Shown here: positions 40,208 to 47,768 of the stretch, one piece after another
Layout of the letters: every line of letters starts with the position of its first letter
Numbering within the stretch: position 1 is the stretch's first letter
Source: Amarolinea sp964580725
Lineage (GTDB): Bacteria; Chloroflexota; Anaerolineae; SSC4; Amarolineaceae
Assembly: GCA_964580725.1 (NCBI GenBank)
Contig: CAZOLV010000001.1
Coordinates: 86,951 to 150,950, forward strand
Direction: 5' to 3'
DNA: 64,000 nt
Notes under the pieces: generated by a model
What the model was told of the DNA's origin: nothing
Databases searched by the model: none
Seen by the model: the letters and a program-made list of their open reading frames with translations, nothing else
Made by a program: the position numbers and the translations under genes

Positions 40208-41884
40208 TCAGCGTTCCAGACTAACGGCCCGCCGCACCAGAACGATGAACTCTGTCGTCTCTTCACTACTGGGCAGTGAGTCTTTGTGCTCTTCGATCAG
40301 GTCGAGCACATCTCTCATGCGGCTCTCTTTGGCCCAGTAGGAGCGGCGCAGAATTTCGGCGTATTCGGCGACGACGGTCGCGAGCTTGAAGTCGGACGAG
40401 GACTGCTCGAAGCGAGCGGCAAAGTCGCCGCGGCTGAACGCGGCTTCCTGCTCGATCACTGCCTCGCTGTCGGTGTCTTGATAGCGAATGCGCACGGTCA
40501 GCGCCTGACCGGCGGAGGCGTCGTCGTGGAACTTGATTTCGTACAGCGCCGTGACGCTGTGACCCGCACCCACTTCGCCGGCATCCACCTTGTCATCGCG
40601 GAAGTCCTGGTCGGCAATATCGCGGTTTTCGTAGCCGAGCAGTCGGTAGCGACTGACGACCTGTGGGTCGAACTCCACTTGCACCTTGGCGTCTTTAGCG
40701 ATCGTCTGCAGCGTGCCTGTCAGGTTCTCCACGAAGACTCGTCGCGCTTCTGACAGCGTGTCCACGTAGGCGTAGGCGCCATTGCCCTTGTCGGCCAGTT
40801 GTTCCATGAGGACATCGTTGTAGTTCCCCATGCCGAATCCGACCGTCGAGAGGGAGATGTTGCGCCGGGCAAACCGCTCGATGACGCCCAAGATCTCATC
40901 GGGGCCGGTGCGGCCGACGTTGGCGACCCCATCGGAACAGAGAATCAGCCGGTTGATGCCGCCTTCCTGAAAGGCTTCGCTGGCGATTTCATAGGCCAGG
41001 CGCAGGCCCGCCTCGGCGTTGGTCGAGCCTTCGGGGCGCAGCTCCTCGATGGCGGCCAGAATCGTGTCGGCGTTACGGGCGCTGGTCGGTTCCAGAATCT
41101 GACGGGCCTGGCTACCGTAGACGACGATCGCCACACGGTCGCTCGGTCGCAGTTCTTCCACCAGCAGACGCAAGGAACGCTTGACCAATTCGAGCCGATT
41201 TTCCATCTGCATCGAGCCGGAGACATCAATCACGAAGGTGAGCATGGCGTCGGGGCGCTGGCTGCTGTCAACGCGACGGCCCTGCAGACCGATCTTGACC
41301 AGCCAATACTTCTCGCCGCCAAAGGGGGACGGCGCCCCTTCCAGGTTGATGCCGAACACCTCTTCGTCCGGTTGGGGGTAATTCCATTTGAAGTAGTTCA
41401 GGATTTCTTCGGTGCGCACGGCGTCCTTGTCGGGCCAGTTGCCGTCTTCCAGGAAGCGGCGCACCACTGAGTAGGAGGCGGTGTCCACGTCCATACCGAA
41501 GGTGGACAGGTGATCGTCCTCGGTGTCAATGAAGGGATTGACACCGTAGTTTTCGAAGAAGTTGGCGTCGTAAGGCTCGCCGTTGACAGGGTCAGTGCCG
41601 CCGGTGGAGCAGCAGTAGGGATTGGTTGGAGCGGCGTTGGGCAGCGGCGCCTGCCCCAGAATCTCCAGGCGGGCTGCCGCGACGGTAGTCGTTGGCGCAA
41701 CGACGACGGTCTTTGCAGCGCGGCTGGGTATCGCCGTCGGCGCCGGCTGCGTGGCCGCGGGGGCGCACGCGTTCAGCAGCGTCAGGATGAGCAGAAGTAG
41801 CACGGCGGTGGGGAGCGCCTGGGATGAACGGCGCGTGGCGCGCCGTCGCAGCGAACTGGCAACAAACGAGCGTTGTGCAGACAT
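40208..41884 (-). CDS. VWA-domain lipoprotein (YfbK type: VWF_A N-term, VWA, DUF3520)
   Basis: 558 residues from ATG 41884 with an AGGAGA site. A basic start and the lipobox ILTLLNAC mark a surface lipoprotein; a Thr/Pro/Ala linker follows. The region FFENYGVNPFIDTEDDHLSTFGMDVDTASYSVVRRFL is the VWF-A N-terminal domain. The VWA domain carries the MIDAS motif FVIDVSGSMQ (DxSxS) with later Thr and Asp (CSDGVANVG). A DUF3520-like C-terminus follows (VVAEYAEILRRSYWAKESRM). Homologues are often called Ca-activated chloride channel-like, without proof. Probably binds a protein or cation partner at the surface. Confidence 0.85.
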   Translation of the reverse strand: MSAQRSFVASSLRRRATRRSSQALPTAVLLLLILTLLNACAPAATQPAPTAIPSRAAKTVVVAPTTTVAAARLEILGQAPLPNAAPTNPYCCSTGGTDPVNGEPYDANFFENYGVNPFIDTEDDHLSTFGMDVDTASYSVVRRFLEDGNWPDKDAVRTEEILNYFKWNYPQPDEEVFGINLEGAPSPFGGEKYWLVKIGLQGRRVDSSQRPDAMLTFVIDVSGSMQMENRLELVKRSLRLLVEELRPSDRVAIVVYGSQARQILEPTSARNADTILAAIEELRPEGSTNAEAGLRLAYEIASEAFQEGGINRLILCSDGVANVGRTGPDEILGVIERFARRNISLSTVGFGMGNYNDVLMEQLADKGNGAYAYVDTLSEARRVFVENLTGTLQTIAKDAKVQVEFDPQVVSRYRLLGYENRDIADQDFRDDKVDAGEVGAGHSVTALYEIKFHDDASAGQALTVRIRYQDTDSEAVIEQEAAFSRGDFAARFEQSSSDFKLATVVAEYAEILRRSYWAKESRMRDVLDLIEEHKDSLPSSEETTEFIVLVRRAVSLER

Positions 41885-41975
41885 GGTTTTTCTTCTCCTG
41901 GTTGTCGCAAACTCATTGCCCGTCAACCGGGCGGTTGAGTGTTTCGATCATCGTGCTGCGCAGGCCGCCGCTGCC

Positions 41976-42010
41976 CCCGGCGTCGAATGGGGCAGCCGTT
42001 CGACGCCGGG
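41976..42010. repeat. 12-bp perfect inverted repeat
   Basis: CCCGGCGTCGAA and TTCGACGCCGGG separated by 11 nt, lying between the VWA gene start and the end of the small membrane protein gene. No T-run on either side; possibly a transcript-end structure. Confidence 0.55.
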
Positions 42011-42136
42011 CCACTGGTGTGGTTGCGGCCTGGCAGCAGCAGGAGGGCTTCGCAGCGCTGCGAGTTTGTGACGGAAGACAACCAGGGAATGTTCCATAAG
42101 AAGGTGAGCGGGGGCAAGTCAGCGGGGGAGCGCCGG

Positions 42137-42352
42137 TCATCCTTTCATGCGGCGCACCCAACGGTTGACGGCGAAGACCAGAAAATACCCGCTCAAGAGA
42201 CCGACCAATACCTGCACTTCGACGCTGGCGCCCAAGGGCCAGGCCAGACTACTGCCCAGGATCAAGCCGACGCTGAAAACGACGATCCAGACAATCGTGG
42301 AATAGATGACACGGGACAACTTCGGGTGGCCTGAGCCAGTTGGTTGGAACAT
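42137..42352 (-). CDS. Small membrane protein, 71 residues
   Basis: Two hydrophobic helices (about 15-38, VIYSTIVWIVVFSVGLILG; and 46-64, VQVLVGLLSGYFLVFAVN) with a short loop and a basic C-terminus (RWVRRMKG). This resembles small AtpI/YqaE-like or DUF-type membrane proteins but no family could be assigned. ATG 42352 has an AAAGGA site. Nothing in its neighbours indicates a role. It is upstream of the VWA gene on the same strand, about 250 bp away. Confidence 0.65.
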   Translation of the reverse strand: MFQPTGSGHPKLSRVIYSTIVWIVVFSVGLILGSSLAWPLGASVEVQVLVGLLSGYFLVFAVNRWVRRMKG

Positions 42353-42422
42353 GATCAGAGTCCTTTCACATCAATCATACAGAACAGTACGGCGATATTC
42401 ATATCGCCTCCTTCCCGCGGAA

Positions 42423-42530
42423 GAGATGAATCTCGTGGTACGGGCGTGCGAGATGAATCTCGTGGTACGGGCGTGCGAGATGAATCTCGCTGTACGGGCG
42501 TGCGGGATGAATCTCGCGGTACGGGCGCTT
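42423..42530 (+). repeat. Four tandem 27-bp repeats upstream of the tRNA-Ser pair
   Basis: Units GAGATGAATCTCGTGGTACG plus GGCGTGC start at 42423, 42450, 42477 and 42504; the first two are identical, the third and fourth have few changes. Each unit begins with the small palindrome GAGAT-GA-ATCTC. The array ends at the -35 region of the tRNA-Ser promoter. Reading frames through it are incidental. Confidence 0.85.
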
Positions 42531-42560
42531 TTGCGGCAATGCTGCCATCTGTGTTATAAT
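42531..42560 (+). promoter_or_regulatory. Promoter of the tRNA-Ser pair
   Basis: TTGCGG (42531-42536), 18 nt, TATAAT (42555-42560), 14 bp before the first tRNA. Confidence 0.6.
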
Positions 42561-42573
42561 GGGCAGGCTTTGG

Positions 42574-42665
<92 letters not shown>

Positions 42666-42736
42666 TTCTTGTAACGGGGTTGCCCCAGACCATTGCAAAG
42701 AATAATGCCCCACGATCGTCGAGTCGAGTTAAGATT

Positions 42737-42829
<93 letters not shown>

Positions 42830-42831
42830 AT

Positions 42832-42873
42832 GACCAGCCTTCGCCCATGTTTGCGGCGAAGGCTGGTCGTTTT
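42832..42873 (+). terminator. Terminator after the tRNA-Ser pair
   Basis: 14-bp perfect stem (42832-42845 with 42855-42868), 9-nt loop, followed by GTTTTG. Confidence 0.8.
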
Positions 42874-42888
42874 GTAGGGACGCAACTC

Positions 42889-44694
42889 TCACGCGCACCC
42901 GTAGCCCCAGTTGGCATCGACGCGCATGATGTCGGCGATGTCAATCACCCCATTGTGATCTAGATCGAACGCCGGGTTCCAGCCAGGGCCGCCCTCCACC
43001 TGCAGCCAACGTTCGGCAATGGCGCTGATGTCGGGGATGCCGATCAGGCCGTCGCCGTCGAAATCGCCGCAGAAGGGACAAACCGGCGTGGTGTAGCTGC
43101 TCCACAGGGCGTTTTGCTGCGTGTCGTGCGACGGCGTGAAGGTGCGCACACGGAAGCAGTAGGAAACGTCCGGCAATAGACCCGTGATGGTCAATCCGGC
43201 GCCCGTCTTGTCGGCGGTCGTGGCGGTCATGGGGTAGGTTCCGCTGATCAGCGGGCCGTAGCTGACCTCGTAGAAGCCGCCGTGATTTTGATAGAGAATC
43301 GGCGTCCAACTGATGATCATGCTGACGCTGACCGGCTGCACGGCCGTCACGTTCGCCGGCGAAATGGTCTGCGTTTGCGCCCAATCGGGATCGCGTGTGT
43401 TTAGGAATCCCTGAATGCCCGGCTGTGCGCCCAACCCGTTGTAGCCTAGATCGAGGTTCGTGAGCTGCGTCAGGCTGACGATGGTCGTTGGAATATCTTG
43501 CGCAAACTGGTTGGCGTGCAGATCGAGCAGTTCCAGAGTGGAGAGTTGACCGAGCGAGAACGGCAGCGTGCCTTCGAGGCGGTTGCTGCCGAGCGCCAAC
43601 GTGCGCAGTGCGCCGAGGTTGGTCAACGCACTGGGGATGCTGCCCGTCAGGTGGTTCGACCTGAGCACCAGGTGCTCCAGCAGCGTCAGCAAGCCGAATT
43701 CCGGCGGGATCGGGCCACTGAGTTGATTGTCGAGCACGGAGAAAGAGCGCAGCGCCGCCAGGTTGCCGACCGACGTAGGAATGCCGCCGGTCAACTGGTT
43801 GTGATACAGTTCGGCGGTGTCCAGATTGATCAGGTTGCCCAGCGTCACCGGGAGTGTGCCGGTCAGCCGGTTGTTGAACATCAGCAGCGACTCGAGCTGC
43901 GTCAGGTCGCTCATCTCCGGCGGAATCTGGCCGGTCAGTTGGTTGCTTCCCAGGTTCAGAAATTCGAGCTGCGCCATGCCGCCAACGGTCGAGGGCAGTG
44001 CACCGCTCAACTGATTGCCGCCCAGATCCAACGTGCGCAGGTTGACCAGATTGCCAATGCCTGCCGGCAACGTACCGGTGAGCAGGTTGTTGTGCAAATC
44101 GGCCAATTGCAGCGCCGCGAGCTGACCGATCGTCGCCGGCAGCGTGCCGCTGATGCGATTGTTGCCCAAATCCATCTCTTGCAGATGCGCTAGATTGCCG
44201 ATCGTCGGCGTCAGAACGCCCGCCAGGCCGCCGATGCTGTTGCGCCCCAGGTAGAGGCGGCGCAGATTGACCAGATTCCAGAGCTGATCGGGCAAGACGC
44301 CGCTGAGCGAGTTGAAGCTCAGATCAAGCTCTTGCAGCGCGGTCAGGTCGCCCAGCGTGGCGGGCAGCGAACCTTGCAGGTTGTTGCTCGACAGCGACAA
44401 CAGGACTACATGGCCGCCGGCACAGAAGACGCCCGTCCAGTCGTCGCAGGGGGTCGTGCTGGAAAGCCAACCGAAGTTATCGTACCAGGATGCTCCGTTC
44501 GTATTGTTGTACAGCGTCGCCAGCGCCTCGCATTCGGCCAGGGGGATGCCGGTCACCGTGTCGCAGAAACCGTCAGGGGCGGCTTGCACATCTGCGGGAC
44601 GGACCAACAGCAGCGCGCCGCCCAACAAGAGCGCGGCGGCAACCAGCGAAGCCTGACCGATCTTGACAAGCGCAGAGGTCAGATTGATCTGCAT
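42889..44694 (-). CDS. Secreted leucine-rich-repeat protein with fibronectin-III-like and dockerin modules
   Basis: 601 residues from ATG 44694 with a GAGGAGA site. A signal peptide ending near VQAAP precedes an LRR N-terminal cap with paired Cys (CDTVTGIPLAECEALATLYNN, WYDNFGWL, CDDWTGVFC), exactly the cap style of plant receptor LRRs. About 13-14 plant-type repeats of 23-24 residues follow (LxxLDLSxNxLSGxLPxxLxNL), continuing to about residue 440. A fibronectin-III-like domain (VTAVQPVSVSMIISWTPILY...) and a two-loop dockerin-like end (CGDFDGDGLIGIPDISAIAE and DLDHNGVIDIADIMRVDANW) finish it. Probably a secreted binding protein; ligand unknown. Confidence 0.85.
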   Translation of the reverse strand: MQINLTSALVKIGQASLVAAALLLGGALLLVRPADVQAAPDGFCDTVTGIPLAECEALATLYNNTNGASWYDNFGWLSSTTPCDDWTGVFCAGGHVVLLSLSSNNLQGSLPATLGDLTALQELDLSFNSLSGVLPDQLWNLVNLRRLYLGRNSIGGLAGVLTPTIGNLAHLQEMDLGNNRISGTLPATIGQLAALQLADLHNNLLTGTLPAGIGNLVNLRTLDLGGNQLSGALPSTVGGMAQLEFLNLGSNQLTGQIPPEMSDLTQLESLLMFNNRLTGTLPVTLGNLINLDTAELYHNQLTGGIPTSVGNLAALRSFSVLDNQLSGPIPPEFGLLTLLEHLVLRSNHLTGSIPSALTNLGALRTLALGSNRLEGTLPFSLGQLSTLELLDLHANQFAQDIPTTIVSLTQLTNLDLGYNGLGAQPGIQGFLNTRDPDWAQTQTISPANVTAVQPVSVSMIISWTPILYQNHGGFYEVSYGPLISGTYPMTATTADKTGAGLTITGLLPDVSYCFRVRTFTPSHDTQQNALWSSYTTPVCPFCGDFDGDGLIGIPDISAIAERWLQVEGGPGWNPAFDLDHNGVIDIADIMRVDANWGYGCA

Positions 44695-44719
44695 CGTGTA
44701 GTCTCCTCGAATCGTTCGT

Positions 44720-44748
44720 TTGACAAAGCATTGTGAATCATGTATGAT
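44720..44748 (+). promoter_or_regulatory. Promoter of the SRP RNA
   Basis: TTGACA (44720-44725), 17 nt, TATGAT (44743-44748), 7 bp before the RNA start. Confidence 0.8.
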
Positions 44749-44754
44749 GCACAC

Positions 44755-45023
44755 GGTCGTGCTAGACGGGGCGCTAGCGGTGCCCTGAACCCGAAATCCG
44801 CTCCAGGCGGGGTCGAATCCCACTCCGAGGGCCTTCGTCGCTGGGGGACTGTGGGGCCGAGCAGCGTGGATGGTTGGGTCCTGTGCGGCGGGAGCCTGTG
44901 AATCGTGTCAGGACCGAAAGGTAGCAGCACTAAGCAGTATCTTCCGGGCGCCACGGGGTTGCCTGGCCTGAGCCAGCTAGTACCAGCAAGCCCGAGCGGC
45001 CGTTCGACGAGTGGTGCACGACC
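44755..45023 (+). ncRNA. ffs: Signal recognition particle RNA, large bacterial (Alu-containing) type
   Basis: About 269 nt. The ends GGTCGTGC and GCACGACC pair. The 5' part contains the Alu-domain sequence (GCGGTGCCCTGAACCCG, AATCCGCTC, GGGTCGAATCCC), close to the Bacillus scRNA. Domain IV, which binds Ffh, reads GTGTCAGGACCGAAAGGTAG followed by CAGCACTAAGCAG; the apical tetraloop is GAAA where GGAA is more usual. A consensus promoter precedes and a terminator follows. Confidence 0.92.
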
Positions 45024-45034
45024 AGGACTCATGA

Positions 45035-45072
45035 AACCTTTGGCGGATCGCCGATCCGTCGAAGGTTTTTTT
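45035..45072 (+). terminator. Terminator of the SRP RNA
   Basis: AACCTT...CGGATCG pairs with CGATCCG...AAGGTT and continues into TTTTTTT. Confidence 0.85.
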
Positions 45073-45083
45073 GTCGCTGTTCT

Positions 45084-47561
45084 TCATTGGTTCTCGCCTG
45101 ACCCCACCTCGATCTGCTTGATTTCGATCACGCCGCACGATGTCCAGGGCCACGGGCCGCAGCGCGCACGCAGGCGCTGACCGTCAGTGCTGCGATCCAG
45201 TGCAACGACCAGCCGGTAGACGCCGTCGGACAGCGCAGCGGGCGCGGTCAGTGTGCGTTGGTCGAGCAACATTTCGCCCGGCAGCCACTGCGAAACATCG
45301 CGTCCTGCGGACAGAAGCGACGCTTCCAACCCGGCAACGACCCGATCGTCCGACGCCAGCAATTGTACCACAACCGTCAGCGATGGCCGTATCGGCGCCT
45401 GGCTGGCTTGCCAGAGCAGCGTCAGCGGGATGGAGTCGCCAGGACTGATGGCGACGGCGGGGGATTGGCCCGTCACGAGCGCCGCCGGTCCGAATGACGC
45501 CAGAATCGGCTGCACGGCCGGCTGCGCCGCGGGGGCGATGGTCACGCTGCCCAACAGCAGCGCATCGGGCGTCGGGGCGGCCGCATCTGCCTGCAGGGCC
45601 ACGGGCATCGCATTGCTCGGATCGTACAGGACGGCGCCCAGGAGGTAGCGTCCGGGCGGGGTTCCGGGCGCGATGTGCAGACGCAGCGGCTGGAAGATCG
45701 TTTCGTCTGGGGCGATGGTGCGCAGATCGCGCTGATTGCCGCCGACCGGCTCATCGTTTTGCGCCCAAACGGCGCCATTCTCATCGAACAGACGCAGTGA
45801 AAGCGCCAGTGCCTGTCCCGGCTGCCCATCGCTGCGCCGCAGCCAGAGGCTGGCCGTCAGCGGTTGGCCGGCGCCAGGCGCGGCGTTGTTCTCCAGCCGG
45901 CCAGCGGCCAGCAGCCAGATGCCGGCCCGCCAGGCAAGGTCATCCGCCGTTCGCACCGTCTTTGGACTCCAGAAGCCTTGCACGCGCAGGCTGGCCTGGC
46001 CGCTGAAGACATCATCCTCGAAGAGACGCCAGTCGCCCAGCCCGGCGCGCACGATGCCCTGCGGATCGGTCACGGTATCGTAGATGCGATACTGCCAGAG
46101 CCGGGGAAAGGTCAACGCCATCTCAGCGAGCCGGTGCCGGGCCAGGTCGGCGGGCAGGCTATAGAAGTCGGCGCGTGGATCGCCCCATCCCAGGCTTTCT
46201 GGCCCTTCGATGCTGCCGGTTTGCACAATGACGGCGCCAGGCGCGTTGCGCAGACCGGCGCTGACCTGTGGCGTCAGCTCGCTCAACCGACCGCGCCAGG
46301 CGATGGGCTGTTCCCAGTAGGTCAGCAACGCCGTATAGGCGTAGCCGGCATTGACCAGAATCACGTCGCCGGGACGCCAGCGGCTGGCCAGGAAGCGCAC
46401 CGCCGCCCGGTGATCGTCCGGCGCATGGTCTGGCGCACGCCAGGCGGCTTGAATGGCCAGGAGGTTGGCGGCGATCAGCGCCAAACCGGCGGCGGCGGCG
46501 AGGGTGCGCCCGGCCAGGGCGCGCCGTTCCCACAGCCGCAGCAGACCGCTGGCCAAAATCAGGGCAAAGGGGGGCGCAAAGGTGAAGACGTAGCGCACGT
46601 GATAGAGCGGGGTGACGAGCACGGAGATCAGGTAGATGGCTAAAACGGGCAGACCGCTGTAGAGCAGCGGCAGCGCCAGGCTGTGGGCGGGGCGGCGGTC
46701 GTGCAGACGCCAGAACGCGGCGCCGGCCAGCAGCAGGATGACGGCCAGGATCAGCCCAGCCAGCCCGGCGGGCAGCGTCAGCCCGGCGCCCAGCGCCAGC
46801 AAAACCTCCTGCGCCGCCTGTGCGATGGGCGTAAGGCTGCGCCAGGGAGGCACCGGCGGAGCGACGATCTGACGCCAGGCGATGGGCAGCCAGGGGAGAT
46901 AGAGCAGGATGATTGCAGCCTGGGCGGCGCACCAGGCGCGCCAGGGAACGCACCGTCGCTGGCCGACGTGGGTGAGAAGATAGCCCAGGTTGACGGCAGC
47001 CAACAGGAAGGCGAAGTAGTAGAGGGTGTAGAGGCCGGCGGCAGCGGTCAGGACATAGCCGAGCCAGGCGCGGCGTCGTGCGGGGGATGGGGCATGGCCG
47101 GCGTGCGGTGCGCTGCGCCAGAGGTTCCAGGTTGCCAACAGGCCAAGCGCCGCGCCGATGGTGTACATGCGCACTTCCTGGCTGTACCAGACTTGGAAGG
47201 CCGACATGCTGAGCAGGAAAGCGGCGCCGGCAAGAACGGCGGGACGCAGGCGCAGCAGGGCGCCCAGGCGCGCTGTGAGCGGCAGCAGCAGCACGCCGGC
47301 GCAGAGGGAGAGGAAGGCGCTGCTGAACTCCAGCGTGCGGCCGGGGGGCAGCAGCGCCAGCCAGGCGCGCAACAGCAGATAGTAGCCGGGCGGATGGATG
47401 TCGCGGGCGGTGTGGGTGATCAGATCGGCGGCCGGTTCCTGCGCCAGCGCGAAGCTGACGGTTTCATCGTACCAAAAACTGGCAACGCCCAGATGTTGCA
47501 GGCGCAAGGCAAAGGCCAGGAGGATGGCCAGTAGGAGCAGAAGGCGCACGCGTTGGTTCAT
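45084..47561 (-). CDS. GT39-like (PMT family) membrane glycosyltransferase with C-terminal extracytoplasmic domain
   Basis: 825 residues. Residues 1 to about 420 form 10-12 membrane helices. The first outer loop has the Asp-Glu pair in SFWYDETVSFALAQEP, followed by RDIHPPGYYLLLRAWLALLP; both are typical of the dolichyl-phosphate-mannose mannosyltransferase/ArnT-like (GT-C) fold. Later comes YSQEVRMYTIGAALGLLATW. The C-terminal roughly 400 residues are extracytoplasmic beta-rich domains. The enzyme likely moves a sugar from a polyprenyl-phosphate donor to a protein or lipid outside the cell. ATG 47561 is preferred to a TTG eight codons upstream. Confidence 0.82.
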   Translation of the reverse strand: MNQRVRLLLLLAILLAFALRLQHLGVASFWYDETVSFALAQEPAADLITHTARDIHPPGYYLLLRAWLALLPPGRTLEFSSAFLSLCAGVLLLPLTARLGALLRLRPAVLAGAAFLLSMSAFQVWYSQEVRMYTIGAALGLLATWNLWRSAPHAGHAPSPARRRAWLGYVLTAAAGLYTLYYFAFLLAAVNLGYLLTHVGQRRCVPWRAWCAAQAAIILLYLPWLPIAWRQIVAPPVPPWRSLTPIAQAAQEVLLALGAGLTLPAGLAGLILAVILLLAGAAFWRLHDRRPAHSLALPLLYSGLPVLAIYLISVLVTPLYHVRYVFTFAPPFALILASGLLRLWERRALAGRTLAAAAGLALIAANLLAIQAAWRAPDHAPDDHRAAVRFLASRWRPGDVILVNAGYAYTALLTYWEQPIAWRGRLSELTPQVSAGLRNAPGAVIVQTGSIEGPESLGWGDPRADFYSLPADLARHRLAEMALTFPRLWQYRIYDTVTDPQGIVRAGLGDWRLFEDDVFSGQASLRVQGFWSPKTVRTADDLAWRAGIWLLAAGRLENNAAPGAGQPLTASLWLRRSDGQPGQALALSLRLFDENGAVWAQNDEPVGGNQRDLRTIAPDETIFQPLRLHIAPGTPPGRYLLGAVLYDPSNAMPVALQADAAAPTPDALLLGSVTIAPAAQPAVQPILASFGPAALVTGQSPAVAISPGDSIPLTLLWQASQAPIRPSLTVVVQLLASDDRVVAGLEASLLSAGRDVSQWLPGEMLLDQRTLTAPAALSDGVYRLVVALDRSTDGQRLRARCGPWPWTSCGVIEIKQIEVGSGENQ

Positions 47562-47589
47562 TTGGGCGTTCGATCTGTCTGGCAAAACA

Positions 47590-47621
47590 AGAACTCCAGT
47601 CGTCTGCGCAACTGGAGTTCT
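47590..47621 (-). terminator. Terminator of tRNA-Gly
   Basis: 11-bp perfect stem (47590-47600 with 47611-47621); on the minus strand TTGTTTTG follows. It lies 3 bp beyond the tRNA end. Confidence 0.75.
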
Positions 47622-47624
47622 GTG

Positions 47625-47696
47625 AGCGGGTGATGGGATTCGAACCCACGACTCACTGCTTGGGAAGCAGTTGCGCTACCCCTGCGCTACACCCGC
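47625..47696 (-). tRNA. tRNA-Gly (anticodon CCC)
   Basis: 72 nt. Acceptor GCGGGTG/CACCCGC; anticodon stem ACTGC/GCAGT with loop TTCCCAA gives CCC (codon GGG). T-loop TTCGAAT. CCA is not encoded, unlike the two tRNA-Ser genes. Confidence 0.93.
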
Positions 47697-47707
47697 AACC
47701 AGGGCTA

Positions 47708-47736
47708 ATTTTAGCACAGGTCGCCCGTTCAGGCAA
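47708..47736 (-). promoter_or_regulatory. Promoter of tRNA-Gly
   Basis: Minus-strand TTGCCT (47736-47731), 17 nt, TAAAAT (47713-47708). Confidence 0.65.
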
Positions 47737-47768
47737 ATGTGCGCCGAGATGCCGGGGTTGTGCATTGC

